Notes: generated by a model not told the origin, from the letters alone. Shown: positions 11,612-23,003, counted from the first letter of the stretch. The stretch: DNA of 64,000 nucleotides from Persicaria tinctoria (GCA_037127255.1 JBANSL010000014.1:68741646-68805645), one strand, 5' to 3'. Made by a program: numbers and translations.

Positions 11612-12864
11612 AGTTAACTTTTTTCATGGGTGCGGATGCTTGAGGAAAACAAAATTAAAATTAGACACCTTTTATTTGGCCTTTGTGTTCCACCCGCTTC
11701 AGTCTTCACCTTCATCCCTTTCCCCAACGTATTTTTTTTTTAAATTTGACAAGGCAATAATTTGGACGATGTTAGTTTTTGTTGAACTACTTCTCAAATG
11801 CATTTTTATAAATAATGACATAAATCTCTTGGTTTGATGGGAGATGGTTAGAATCGATCGTTGGCCAAAAATATGTGATTTTGTTAGTAACCCGATTTAT
11901 TTAACGAAAGATCCTAAACCTCTTTGAAAGTCTTGACATCTCGATCTCCCGAGAGAATTTTCAATTGACACAGATGGAGTTAACGATGGATAAGCTATCT
12001 TCTTTGATGATGCGTGGAAGTCAAAGCTCCTTCCCCAATTTTTCTATGTCTTATTATATATAATCCATTTTAGGGGCTAGATTTTTATTTATTATTTATG
12101 CTTTTTTAACCTCGAAAAGGATTTAGAAATTGTCAAACCCTGCTAAATTACCATCTAATAACATCTTTATAAACGTGAGTAAATGTCCGACGAGTGAAGC
12201 ATCGAAATTCAAATATATATCATCTAGTTGATTTAGGAAAAATATGGTTGAACAAGACATTAATGGATTCCTAGATTAAGACAAGAACATCCACACTCAT
12301 TATCTCGATCTCCGAATGGCATCTCTATGAATCTCTTGAATTTTGGATTTTCAAATACTAGTACAAGTAAGTGAATTTTGGACCTAGGAAACATAAGTGT
12401 GCCACCAACTCTTGTTTTGGGCCTCAAATTACTAACAAATACCGGACTCATTTATGCACGAGTGTAATGTAAACAAGAGCATGTTCTTGAGTTGTACTTA
12501 TCATTTTTGTACAATTGTACCTCTTAAACCAACCGGATCAAAGCTTTTTTTAATAAGAGTATTTGAATTGGGCCGTCCAACATTGTATTTTGTGTGCGTA
12601 TATCACAATCGAATATAGTTAATTTGTCACTATTTTAAAGAGATTTTCTCTGCAATTTCACCTAATCAAAACAATTGAAAGATTCCAGTTAATTGGGCCG
12701 TCCAACATTATATGTTTTGTGGGCCATCCAACATTTTAAAGAGATTTTGACGAGTTTGGGTGAAAGTTTTTTTTTTTTTTTTTGAGATTATAATATTTTA
12801 ATCTCTATTTTAGAGTTTTTTTTTTATCATAAATGTTAGGATTACTCTAAAAATCGAGTTGTAA
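11612..12864. other. Intergenic, nothing coding recognised
   Basis: It contains two copies of the short phrase AATTGGGCCGTCCAACATT (near 12567 and 12690) but no gene I can support. Confidence 0.45.
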
Positions 12865-13118
12865 GTGGTGGTTTGGTATGTTCAGATGGCTTATGAGAGA
12901 GGCCTACAGAGGGTGATTATCGAGTCTGACTGTTCACAACTGGTGAGAGCGTTGTAACAAGGGGTGTGGATGGAACGTTGCTGGCGGAGATACGACTGAA
13001 GGCTCAAGGGCTCCAAGAATGCCGATGGAGCTTTGTTAAGCGAGAGGGCAATAAAGTTGCTCATTATCTGGCTACATTGGGACCTCCTTCTTTTTATATT
13101 TGTTTTTCCGGAGGATGA
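12865..13118 (+). pseudogene. RNase H domain relic of a LINE
   Basis: The plus strand reads GLQRVIIESDCSQLVRAL, then a stop and a 2-nt frame change, then LQECRWSFVKREGNKVAHYL. This is the second half of the plant RNase H fold (RVT_3 type) found at the 3' end of L1-type LINEs: the catalytic Asp of ESD and the RxxNxxAH segment are visible. The upstream half is missing. The copia element at 13120 has inserted at the end of this relic, so the relic is the older of the two. Confidence 0.75.
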
Positions 13119-13119
13119 T

Positions 13120-13363
13120 TTTAGAGAAAACATAACTTTAATTGATCAAACAGAAAACATCCAAAATGAATTCAAGATAGGAAGTAAAAATGGAGGTTCA
13201 TCTCTCACACCTCTCGCTCTCTCACTTCTGAGTTTGTTATCATCTAACAACTTGGCGCCTAATTACCTACTAACAGCAATATAAACTGGAAACTGTAAAA
13301 GACTAAAATGCCCCTCTTGACTGCCCTTTGTAACAAGATCACATATGAAGTACATATCCTACA
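13120..13363 (-). repeat. copia 3' LTR
   Basis: On the minus strand it begins TGTAGGATATG and ends CTCTAAA, so it lacks the usual final CA. It matches the 17762-18005 copy with about 13 mismatches and no length change. Confidence 0.92.
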
Positions 13364-13376
13364 TACCCCCCTCAAG
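13364..13376 (-). other. Polypurine tract
   Basis: Minus-strand CTTGAGGGGGGTA directly abuts the 3' LTR, in the position used to prime plus-strand DNA synthesis. Confidence 0.8.
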
Positions 13377-15070
13377 CTGGACATGGGTGGGAAACACAAG
13401 TCCAAGCTTGGAACACAAAAATTTGTGTTGATGTGCACCCAAAGCTTTGGTCAGAACATCAGCTATATGTAGTGTAGTAGACACATGGAGAGTCTGAATG
13501 AAGCCCTGTTGCACCATCTCCCGGATGAAATGAGAGTCAATACGAACGTGCTTAGTTCGTTCATGAAAAACCGGATTCAAAGCCAAGCACTGAGCAGCTC
13601 TATTGTCACAATGCAATTTGATGGGCAAATTAACATCAATGCGAAGATCAGTGAGTAATCCTTGCATCCAAACTAATTCACTAGCAGCAAACGACATGCT
13701 GCGATACTCACTTTCAGTGGAAGATTTAGAAACAACCTTCTGTTTCTTAGTTTTGCATGACACCAAAGATGAACCCAAGAAAACACAGTATTCATATAAG
13801 GATCTTCCAGTGTCGATGCAATTCCCCCAATCAGCGTCACTGTAAGCTGTGAGGGTAAGAGTAGATAATGCTGGATAAGACAAGGCCATATGGAAGCTAC
13901 CTTTCAAGTACCTAAGGAGATATATAGCAGCATCCTAGTGAGGCTTGAGTGGATGTTGAAGAAATTGACTAAGTTGTTGTACTATATAAGCAATATCAGG
14001 TCGTGTCAAGGTTAAGTAAAGGAGCCTTCCAATTAGCCTTCTATAGCTCTCTGGATGCTCAAAAGGTTCACCAACATTAGCAGACAATTTGACCCCATGT
14101 TGCATAGGAAAGATAGCAACCTTACAAGATTCTAATTGAGCATCTTTAAGAATATCCAGGATGTACTTTATTTGGTTTAGAAGAATACCTGAAGAAGAAC
14201 GAGAAATCTCTCTTCCAAGAAAATACCGAGCCACTCCCAGATCCTTTATAGTGAAAGCAGAGTGAAGAGCTAACTTAGTTCTAGCAATTAATTCAGACCC
14301 TGAATTACCCAATCAACATATCATCCACATATACCAAGGCAAATTAATTGTGAATTCAGAGCCAACTGACTTTACAAAAATGGAGTAATCATGCTTTGAT
14401 TGTGTATATCCCAACCGAACTAAGAACTTGGTCAACTCATGATTCCATTGAATATCCATTTGGAACCAATAGCCTTCTTGCCAACAGGGAGGTTTGTAAC
14501 AGTCCAAGTGTGATTTTTCTCAAGTGCTGCTAGCTCAGCTTGCATTGCATTTTCCCAGTGCACAATACCTTTTGCTTGACTGTATGAACGAGGCTCAAAG
14601 GTAGCACAAACATTGACAAAAGACTGAATAAAATCAGGAGATAGATGGGCCAAATGCTGCATAGAGAAGACGACAAAGGACTGACTCTCAGAAGCTGAAT
14701 CAGGTCCTGGCATTCTAGTTGGAAGATTTGAGCATATGTAGTCATTGAGCCTAGCAGGTCTATGAATCATCCTTTTAGGAATCACAGAAATATGCACATC
14801 AGAACCTGAAGAACTCTCCACTGAAATAGATGAATCATGGGATGAAGATTGACCTGATGGCTTACCAGTATGAGAGTCATCAATGATCGTGTTTTCAGGA
14901 TGACTTCCAGATCCAATATTCTCTTCATGAGAGAAAGGAATATCAGAAGCATAACTCCAAATAATCTCATTATCATCATTGCTAGATAATGGCATACCAA
15001 TAAATGATGAAGGAGCCACATCAGACATAGCAACTTTTCTGAAAGGGAACACATGCTCAACAAATTTCAC
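13365..15070 (-). pseudogene. copia reverse transcriptase and RNase H (broken)
   Basis: This starts after the integrase C-terminus. The reverse transcriptase begins normally (ALEKNHTWTV, then GSKWIF). It then jumps straight to a segment matching ELTKFLVRLGYTQSKHDYSIF, losing most of the fingers/palm region including the first catalytic Asp motif, around 14455. The YVDDM motif is still encoded at 14317-14334 but in a shifted frame, followed by a stop. Downstream come the connection region and an RNase H with its acidic residues visible (SDADWG, STESEYRS, HCDNRAA, HVRIDSHF), separated by a stop near 13935. The enzyme cannot be functional. Confidence 0.9.
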
Positions 15071-15081
15071 ATGTCTACTAA

Positions 15082-16143
15082 CTATAATTTTTTCTTCTGA
15101 AGATCAAATAACCTGAAAGCCTTTTGGCCAGGAGGATAACCAAGGTAGACACACTTCCTAGAGACAATACCAAGCTTATCCCTATAATCATTGGGTTGTA
15201 AGCAATAACAAAGACAACCCACAGTTCTAAGATTATCCAAGGAAGAAGGAGTGTTGTACAAAACCTCATAAGGTGACTTCCACTTAAACACACTAGATGG
15301 CATCTTGTTGATCAAGTATGTGACACTCAAGACACATTCTCCCCAAAACTGAATAGGGAAACCAGCATGATGCCTGATAGCCCTTGCAGTTTTCACCAAA
15401 TGTCTATGCTTCCTTTCAACTTTGCCATTTTGCTCATGAACACCAGGAGCTGACCTCTGGTGTACAATACCTCGAGCCAGCAACAAATCCAAACACCCTT
15501 TTTGTGTGAATTCAGTCCCATTGTCAGTTCTCAAAATCTTAACCTTCAACCCAAACTGTGTCTCAACCAAGTTCAGGAAATTGGTGATCACTTTGAGCAC
15601 CTACAACTTATCTTGTATAAGATAAACCCAAGTTGTCCTAGAGAAATCATCTAGGATAGTTAGGAAGTACCTAGCCCCACATAAAGCTGGAGTTCTATAA
15701 GGACCCCATAAGTCCATGTGAACTAATTGAAACAAGCCATCAGATACATACTCACTTCTAGCAAAAGGCAATTTGTGAAATTTTGTCAATTCACATGTAT
15801 CACAAACAAAATTCTTCAAATCAACATCAGAACAACCAGGTAAGTATTTCATTTTGGAACTAGAGATATGTCCAAATCTGGCATGTAAAGTATGCGAATT
15901 CACTACTTTATTACAATCATGGGAGATTTGATCAATCCCATTCAAGGCATAACCTCCAACATAACTAGTGCTCGTGATCATCAGTTCTTGGGACTTCAAA
16001 ATGTATAAACCTCCTTCTTCAGTCCCCTATGCAATCACTCTCCTAGTTATAAAGTCTTGTAACCAACAGGATACCTCATTAAACCGAAATTCCATTTTTT
16101 GGGAATGCAAAACCTTTGACACGGAAAGCAAATTATGCCTAAA
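15082..16143 (-). pseudogene. copia integrase (stops, frameshift)
   Basis: The GAG-pre-integrase zinc motif is visible as HARFGH with CDTCELTK. The core contains MDLWGP, TILDDFSR, LRTDNGTEF and the Glu region EQNGKVERKHRH, so D,D,E residues are present. Stops occur near 16022 and at 15601. A one-base frame change follows in an A run near 15091, where the original frame would continue as RHVKFVEHVF. The enzyme is inactive as it stands. Confidence 0.88.
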
Positions 16144-16605
16144 TTATGGAACAAACAACACATTATGTAACAACAAATCATGTGTAACCTGCACAGACTC
16201 TGATTGACTCACAGCAATATTGGTTCCATCAGGCAGACCGAGACTGATAACACTTTGCAAATTTCTCAGACTCATAAACACAGACTTATCAAAAGCAATA
16301 TTATCTGTAGCACCAGAATCAACTATCCACTTATTCTTATCAGCCTTATTAGTACCAATAAGAAAAGAAACACTCAAGGTACCTACAAAATGGACAACTG
16401 CTTGATTTGCTGAACTGTCAACCTGGTCCATCTTGGTCTTTCCTTTCATCATCTTGATGATCTCATTAAAGACTGCATTCACCATAGCAGGATCTGGTCT
16501 TGAACCATCTTGTCCATCCAATGGACTTTCATACTGAGGTGCATCAATATAAGCAGCAAGCTTTCCACCCTGCTTAGGTCTCTCTTCTTCACGTGGACCC
16601 TTGAA
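16144..16605 (-). pseudogene. copia protease region
   Basis: The retroviral-type aspartic protease motif WIVDSGATDN is present at about 16300-16330. The region is in frame with gag but separated from it by a TAG at 16606-16608, and closed by a stop at 16144. Confidence 0.85.
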
Positions 16606-17673
16606 CTACTCAGGGTATCCTACTAGCTTGTAGCAGTAATCCTTGGTATGACCATCCTTGTTACAATAGTCACATTTCCTCTTAAATTTTGGCTTCTTAA
16701 ATTCCTTCTTTTCCCGATCACCAGTTTTGTACTGATCCTGCCTTGACTCCGAGTATCTGTTCACAACATTAGCCTCATAATCCATATTGCTGCTTTGACC
16801 AATAGCGAAGACATTAGCATCACCTTGCACAGTAGAGGTCACTCTTTTGGACCTTTCCAACTGCACAACCATTTGAAAGGCTTTGTTCAAACCTGGCATC
16901 GGATCCTTTGACAAAACATTGCTCCTAAGAGGCTCATATACCTCATTAAGACCCATTAGAAATTGCATAACCATTGCTTTCTCTTCCCTTTCAATCGCAA
17001 GTTTTAACAAAGCACAAGAGCACTGACTCACGCCACCACATGTGCAACCTGGAACTGCATCAAGAAGCAACAACTCATCCCATATTTTCTTCAGTTTACC
17101 AAAATAAGCCCTGACATATAGGTTTTCTTGCTTCAAATTGGTCAGATCCCTTCTCAATTGGTAGATCAATGGATCATTTGTCTCGTAAAATCTTTCTTTG
17201 ATATCTTCCCACAGTTCTCTGGATGACAGCACGTACATCACAGATTCTGCAACATCGCTCGTCATTGAATTAATGAGCCAACATCGCACCATGTAATCTG
17301 CGCGTATCCACTTCTCGAAATCCTCACTGTTCTCAGCAGGTCGAACCACACTCCCTGTGATGAACCCGAGCTTGGCCTTGGCACCCAACGCCATGTGGAC
17401 TCTGCGACTCCAACTCACAAAATTCGTTCCATTGAATGGTGTGGATACCAGTTGCATCCCAGGGTGATCTGAATTTGATAGAAATAGCGGATTGTAATGA
17501 ATGTTACCTAGATTCTGCGCGAAATCCCCAAACTGAAAACCAGTGGGAATCGCTCCCATGGCGAATCCTCTACCAGCACCTGGTCCCGAAGGAGTGACGA
17601 AAGTACCTCTACCTCCTCCAACACCCTAACCTTGACTATGAGGACTCGTATTCGAATTTCCTCTTCCCGCCAT
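16606..17673 (-). pseudogene. copia gag
   Basis: The original start is ATG at 17673 (MAGRGNSNTSPHSQG), followed by an in-frame TAG at 17628-17626. The frame reopens as MGAIPTGFQFGDFAQNL from 17559. The body is a copia-type gag (STPFNGTNFVSWSRRVHMAL) and ends in a CCHC zinc knuckle of the form CxxCxxxGHxxxxC before a TAG at 16606. The Gly/Arg-rich N-terminus may bind RNA. Confidence 0.88.
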
Positions 17674-17749
17674 CGTCAATCCAATTTCGACAATCAGACA
17701 GCACAATCGACCAAAATCACACGAATTAGCAGCGAAGAAGCTTACCTTC

Positions 17750-17761
17750 GCTCTGATACCA
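17750..17761 (-). other. Primer binding site (tRNA-Met type)
   Basis: Minus-strand TGGTATCAGAGC is complementary to the 3' end of initiator tRNA-Met and directly follows the 5' LTR. Confidence 0.92.
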
Positions 17762-18005
17762 TTTAGAGAAAACAGAACTTCAATTGATCAAACAGAAAAC
17801 ATCCAAAATGAATTCAAGATAGGAAGCAACAATGGAGGTTCATCTCTCACACCTCTCGCTCTCTCACTTCTGAGTTTGTTATCATCTAACAACTTGACGC
17901 CTAATTACCTACTAACAACAATATAAACTGGAAACTGTAAAAGATTTAAATGCCCTTCTTGATTGCCCTTTGTAACAAGATGACATATGAAACACATATC
18001 CTACA
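17762..18005 (-). repeat. copia 5' LTR
   Basis: Begins TGTAGGATATGTG on the minus strand and ends CTCTAAA at the primer site. It matches the 3' LTR in length (244 bp) and about 95% of bases. Confidence 0.92.
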
Positions 18006-18010
18006 ATGAT

Positions 18011-18440
18011 TTAAATTTGACTCTGTTTGACATTATTTTTGAGGATTTTATGCTTTCAGAATAAAACTTGCGGTTTTCATTAAAAGAAAAAAAACGAACC
18101 GACTTATTTAGAAGCTTTGAAACAACATTCTCTACTGTAACTGATTCCTCGGGCAACGAGACATGAAAACCAAACACAAAACTTAATTTAAACAAACCTT
18201 TATTGGAGTGGAGGAGGTTTAAAGTTAAAGGTAGATACGGTATAAAAGTGTAACAAAAGAGAGTTTTAATTAACATGCGCACGAGACATGGTATGTGTTG
18301 GTTATTAATGCAATTATGCATATCTTTGGCTTTTCCTCATTGGTTGTGAACATTTCATTTCAACCCCACTTTACGGTTTTGCTTTATACTTCCCGTGACT
18401 TGTGCTCTCTCAATTAAATAACGGTGGTGCGTCTAGTTTC
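18011..18440. other. Intergenic, nothing recognised
   Basis: AT-rich sequence to the right of the copia insertion. No coding or repeat structure I can support. Confidence 0.45.
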
Positions 18441-18869
18441 CTATGCCTCGGACCATGATTTGGTGACACTAGTGTCAAATAACACTAGTCTAAAAATAGT
18501 AGTATTGTTTTAATATATGGGCTGTTATTTTAGGTGATGAATTACTTTTAATTAATGTTACATTAATTATGAAAGTATATAGAGTAAATGGGTTCATATT
18601 CGAAAATGGAGTTATTAAAAAAAAGAATCGAATATGGAAACATAGATCATTTCTCTATTTGCATCTTCTTTTTTAATTTTTGTTTGTCCATATTTTTTTG
18701 ATATTATGTTACCCTTAGTTCTTCCATCTCAAAATATAGATCATTTAACTTTTTAACACATTTTTTAAAAGTTAAAACTTTATAAAAATATTAATTTTTT
18801 TTAAAATAATATTATAAATAAGTATAACATTATTTTAAAAATCAATAAAAAAAATGATGAAGGGAATTT

Positions 18870-19235
18870 TCATTTGGCACCGTTGAGATTTGCCCAAAAT
18901 TTTTTTTCACAAAACCAACCCTTTACTTTTAACATTGCACAAACCACCCATTATTTGTGTAAATTTAACACAAAAGTGACAAGACCACCCAACCCTTATT
19001 TTTAAAATTTAACAAATGCACACGTTATTTCTAAAATTTTAGCACAAAATCTCCCATTATTTGCAAAAAAAATTAGAACAAAATGACCCGTTATTTTGAA
19101 AATTACTCAAAAAGATTTTTATTTTCCAAATTTGTAAAACTTTGCACAAAACCACCATCTTATTATGTAAACAAAAACATGCATAAAACTGCTCTTTATG
19201 CTTTTAAAATTGCACAAAACCATGTCTTATGTAAG
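18870..19235. repeat. Degenerate ACCACCC tandem array
   Basis: About eight diverged units of roughly 40 bp share the phrase CACAAAACCACCC followed by TTATTTT and an A/T run. They are too diverged to fix an exact period by eye. Confidence 0.5.
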
Positions 19236-19775
19236 AATTTGTTATGCATTTCTTTTGTTTAGAATAGACATAATAAGACGAGAATGATTCATCTTTATTC
19301 TATTCTTCATCCACAAAAGAAGAAAATGAAGGAAATAAAGTTTACTTTTTTTATTCAATAAAATTCTAATTGAGTATTGGGTTAGAAATACCAACCATAT
19401 TTACAAACATTTAACGTAAGTGAACTTATTACAAGAGTTATATGTATTTTAATCTGTATTTGCAAATAATATATTCTTTATTTATGTTTGTTTTGAGAAG
19501 GAAAGGGTAAATTTTTTAATTCGCTAATTGAAATTTTGGGAAGGAGGATTTGGGAGAGCAGCATTTTTTTTGTTTTTTTTATAAAGGAAAATATTTGAGA
19601 TACACCATACATAAACTGTCTGGTAACTCGAGAGGTCGAAATATCAAAAAATGAACTAATTGTCGTAAAACCAGATAAAAGTTTAGAAATATCACAAAAA
19701 AAAAAAAAAAAAACAAGAGACACAACAAATCACAATAAAGTTTTTGTATAAGTCTGTTTCCTTTTTTTTTTTTTC

Positions 19776-21096
19776 TAGGGGTGGGTACAAATTTCGCAAA
19801 TCCCGGTCTCGTCCCGATCCCAGTGAAATTTATGGAAAAAAATAGTGAATTTTTACGAGATAAGACCATGACGAAAACTTCTTCTCACCCTGTCTCACAT
19901 ATATAATATAATGTAACTAGTCTTTTACTTGTGCTATACACATATTCAACATTTATACTTATTTAATATATTTAGCTTTTTTCTTTATATAAAAATCAAT
20001 ACTATAAATTTAGCTTACACAATTAAAATAGTAAATATTTCAAAAAGTATCCTAACATGCAAAAACATCATCTTCCATGAACAAAAACTTTTTTATGGAC
20101 ACTATCAAACTCTGAAAACATGCTTTGTTAAAACAAAATCCATTCAATAACCATTCAAATAAATTTTATGTTTTATTTGATTTTTCGATAAAATGTGTGA
20201 ATATTTAATTTGATTATTGAAGTGATATATTTTGCTAAAAAATATTATGTCATTAAAAAAAATATTTTTCATTTATAAAAATCATTAAAACTAGTATAAA
20301 AATGATACTTCTTTCGTATCATTTTTATCATTGGCTTAGTTATAATTGCTAATCATATTTAAGATAAAATCACAAAAGAAAAAATAATACTACCTCCAAT
20401 CCAAAATATATGTCGTTTGAGTTTTCAACCCGTATTTTAAGAAGGTAAAAACTATATAAAATATCAACTTTTTTTAAATTATTTTTTTACAACTTAATAT
20501 TTGTTGGTAATAAGTATTAAATTGTAAAAAAATAATAATAAAAAAGTTAATATATTATATAGTTTTTAACTCCTTAAAATATGTGTTAAAAAGTCAAATG
20601 ACATATATTTTAGATTGGAAGTAGTACTTCTTTCGTATAAGAACTTGTTCTAACAAATTTCTCACTTTTTGAGATTAAAATAAAAAGAATGTAAAGATGA
20701 AATTAAAGATAAAAAGAATACTAATTATCTTTTTAGCAATTTTTATTTTCATCGCAATAAATAAACAATGTAAAGATTGGTTGATGAACAAAGAAGAAGG
20801 ATATGAGAAATTGGAGAATTAATGAAAAAATAATGGAAATCAAAACTAATGGAAAGGATAGTATTAAAATTATAATTTTTGGACATTAAATATATCTAAA
20901 AGAATAAGTTTTAATACAAATACAATAATAAAACACATTAATATCAATAATATTCTAGTTTGAGGGATAAGACTTGTCCCACTCCGGTCATGTTCCATCC
21001 CGCGAGGAAGAAGGTCGGTACGAGATTTAAAACAAATCTCATCTCGTAAAAATTATACGGGGCGACCATTCCTTTCCCATATGTGCCCACCCCCTA
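19776..21096. mobile_element. hAT-like non-autonomous element, 1.3 kb
   Basis: Left end TAGGGGTGGGTACAAAT; the complement of the right end reads TAGGGGGTGGGCACATAT. The flanks TTTTTTTC and CATTTTTC agree at 6 of 8 bases, compatible with an 8-bp duplication. GTCYCRTC-like GC-richer subterminal blocks occur at both ends. No transposase. A Stowaway has inserted inside. Confidence 0.6.
20390..20624. mobile_element. Stowaway MITE nested in hAT-like element
   Basis: Ends CTACCTCCAATCC and (complement) CTACTTCCAATCT lie between TA dinucleotides at 20388-20389 and 20625-20626. The body is a long imperfect hairpin. Confidence 0.85.
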
Positions 21097-21119
21097 CATT
21101 TTTCTTTCATTATACAATA

Positions 21120-21361
21120 CTACCTCCGATCCAAAAAGGATGTCGTTTGACTTTTTAGCACGTATTTTAAGGAGCTAAAAACTATATAATATATTAACTT
21201 TTTTATTATTAATTTTTTATAATCTAATACTTATTAGTTATTACCAATAAATATTAAGTTATAAAAAAATAATTTAAAAAAAGTTGATATTTTATATAGT
21301 TTTTAGCTCCTTAAAATACGTGTTAAAAAGTCAAACGACATCTTTTTTGGATCGGAGGGAG
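21120..21361. mobile_element. Stowaway MITE
   Basis: Ends CTACCTCCGATCCAAAAA and CTCCCTCCGATCCAAAAA (complement), flanked by TA (21118-21119, 21362-21363). The arms pair almost throughout. It lies just outside the right end of the hAT-like element. Confidence 0.9.
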
Positions 21362-21751
21362 TATTTATTTAAAATTAGTTATAATAAATACAGAGTATAA
21401 TTTTAAAATTTAATGGTGATTTTTTTTTGGTCGGCTTAATGAATGAAATATTTTGGGCTCCAATTGCGTTTTTGTGTTAAAGACTTAATTAAAGCAAATG
21501 TGGAACTCAGCCAAATTTTAAAAAAAAACCGAAAATTTTTATTGTTAAAAGGGAAGAAATAAAAAACTTAACAATCGGTAGTTGATTTAATACAGTAACT
21601 AGTACAGTCCCCGCGCCATGGCGCGTATTTTTTTTAAAATAAAAATAAAATTTTATAAGTAAAAAAATTACAACTATAAATTGAAATAAACTATTACCAT
21701 ACATTAACACAAAATAGAAAAAAATAGATCTGAGTGTCATATATTTGGGAC

Positions 21752-21755
<4 letters not shown>

Positions 21756-21820
<65 letters not shown>
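21756..21820. repeat. (TA)n microsatellite
   Basis: About 32 uninterrupted TA units. Confidence 0.95.
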
Positions 21821-21828
<8 letters not shown>

Positions 21829-22043
21829 TTTAAATCAGTTATTTTTACAGTAGGCAAGAAGTAGATCGATAAAGTGATTTTGAATTCATTAAAAGATGGC
21901 TTGAAAGACCCTACATATAGGGTGCCCAGTCAAAAGAAAAAAAATGTAAGATTACAATTACAAAAATTTAAAGCTAAAACAACTTGAAAATTAGAACCCT
22001 TGTGTCTTGAGATCTTGTTTCATTCTTAAAAGAAAATAGTTTC

Positions 22044-22500
22044 AAATGATATTGCACAATTAATATAGAATGAAATAATATTGTATAGTTAATATTAACT
22101 TTCTTAAAAAAAAAGTTTTGAATTAATCTCATTGTTTTAAAAAATGTAGTATGAAATGATCTTGTGTAATTAATATAAAATGGAATAATATTGTATAGTT
22201 AATATTAACTTTATTCAAAAAATAAGTTTTGATTTAATAAAAAAATAGATTTAAATGATATTGTGTAATTAATATAAAATGAAATAATATTATATAGTTA
22301 AAATTAACTTTATTATAAAAATATTTTGAATTAATCCAATTGGTTAAAAAAATATAGCATGAAATAATATTGTGTAATTAAAATAAAATGGAACAATATT
22401 GTGTAGTTAATTTTAACTTTATTTAAAAAATAAGTTTTGAATTAAGCCCATTGGTTAAAAAAATGTAGTATGAAATGATATTGTGTAATTAATATTAGAT
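22044..22500. repeat. ~110-bp tandem repeat, about 4 copies
   Basis: The phrase AAATRATATTGTGTAATTAA recurs at about 22044, 22154, 22252, 22362 and 22472, spaced 98-110 bp. The rest of each unit (ATAGTTAATATTAACTTT and TTTTGAATTAA) is also shared. Confidence 0.8.
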
Positions 22501-22590
22501 AAAAATAGGATATATGATGATATATAAATATATCTATAAATATATTATATAAATGAATATATGTAAATAGAATATATCAAATATATATTG

Positions 22591-22927
22591 CCAAAAAAGC
22601 TATTTCTAAATATATTCAAAATAAATGTTGCCAAAAATAACTTTGCGTGAGGGAAAGACATGTGGCATAGGGGCTTTGCTTTTAAGTAATATATAGATAG
22701 ATTTCCAAAAAAGCTATTTCTAAATATATTCAAATTAAATGTTGCCAAAAATAACTTTGCGTGAGGGAAAGACATGTGGCATAGGGGCTTTGCTTTTAAG
22801 TAATATATAGATATAGATTTCCAAAAAAGCTATTTCTAAATATATTCAAATTAAATGTTGCCAAAAATAACTTTGCCTGAGGGAAAGACATGTGGCATAG
22901 GGGCTTTGCTTTTAAGTAATATATAGA
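22591..22927 (-). repeat. Triplicated Helitron 5' segment (~115 bp x3)
   Basis: Units begin at 22591, 22705 and 22821 with CCAAAAAAGCTATTTCTAAA and each ends in AAGTAATATATAGAT. They are nearly identical. On the minus strand every unit begins with the Helitron 5' terminus TCTATATATTAC. Confidence 0.88.
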
Positions 22928-23003
22928 TTATAGAGTATTAGATTAGGAAAGAAAGGCAGTGTCAAATGACACTAGTGTCATCCAAAGATTTTCCCTATGC
23001 CTC

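Larger units (their letters stand above)
13120..18005 (-). mobile_element. Ty1/copia LTR retrotransposon, defective
   Basis: Two 244-bp LTRs bound a 4.9-kb element on the minus strand, with a 5-bp target duplication ATGAT (13115-13119, 18006-18010). I count about 13 differences between the LTRs (about 95% identity), so the insertion is not recent. Order on the minus strand is LTR, primer site, gag, protease, integrase, reverse transcriptase, RNase H, polypurine tract, LTR. Protease and integrase before reverse transcriptase is the copia order. In-frame stops, frameshifts and a deletion in reverse transcriptase make it non-autonomous. The gag and RNase H sequences suggest the Ale group, but that is a guess. 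Confidence 0.95.
21599..22927 (-). mobile_element. Non-autonomous Helitron, 1.33 kb
   Basis: On the minus strand it starts A|TCTATATATTAC at 22927 and ends CTAG|T at 21599. The GC palindrome CGCGCCATGGCGCG lies about 10 nt before the 3' end. Insertion between A and T without target duplication fits Helitrons. The interior holds a TA microsatellite (21756-21820), an array of about 110-bp repeats and a triplicated 5' segment. No Rep/helicase gene. Confidence 0.75.
18450..22994. mobile_element. Mutator-like element with palindromic TIRs, filled by nested insertions
   Basis: Direct repeats CTATGCCTC (18441-18449, 22995-23003) give a 9-bp target duplication. The outer 27 bp are inverted repeats matching at 21 positions, and both contain the palindrome GACACTAGTGTC. 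The 4.5-kb span is mostly later insertions: a half Stowaway (about 18722-18855), a hAT-like element (19776-21096) with a Stowaway inside, a Stowaway (21120-21361) and a Helitron (21599-22927). No transposase is visible. Confidence 0.72.

Noticed and set aside
18870..19235. Possible CRISPR-like regular repeats
   Set aside because: Units are degenerate, AT-rich and in a plant nuclear context; there are no unique spacers and no cas genes.
21507..21857. 116-codon frame containing a long Tyr-Ile repeat
   Set aside because: It simply translates the TA microsatellite.
22545..22775. Minus-strand frame with internally repeated peptide
   Set aside because: The repeat comes from the triplicated Helitron 5' segment, not from a repeat protein.
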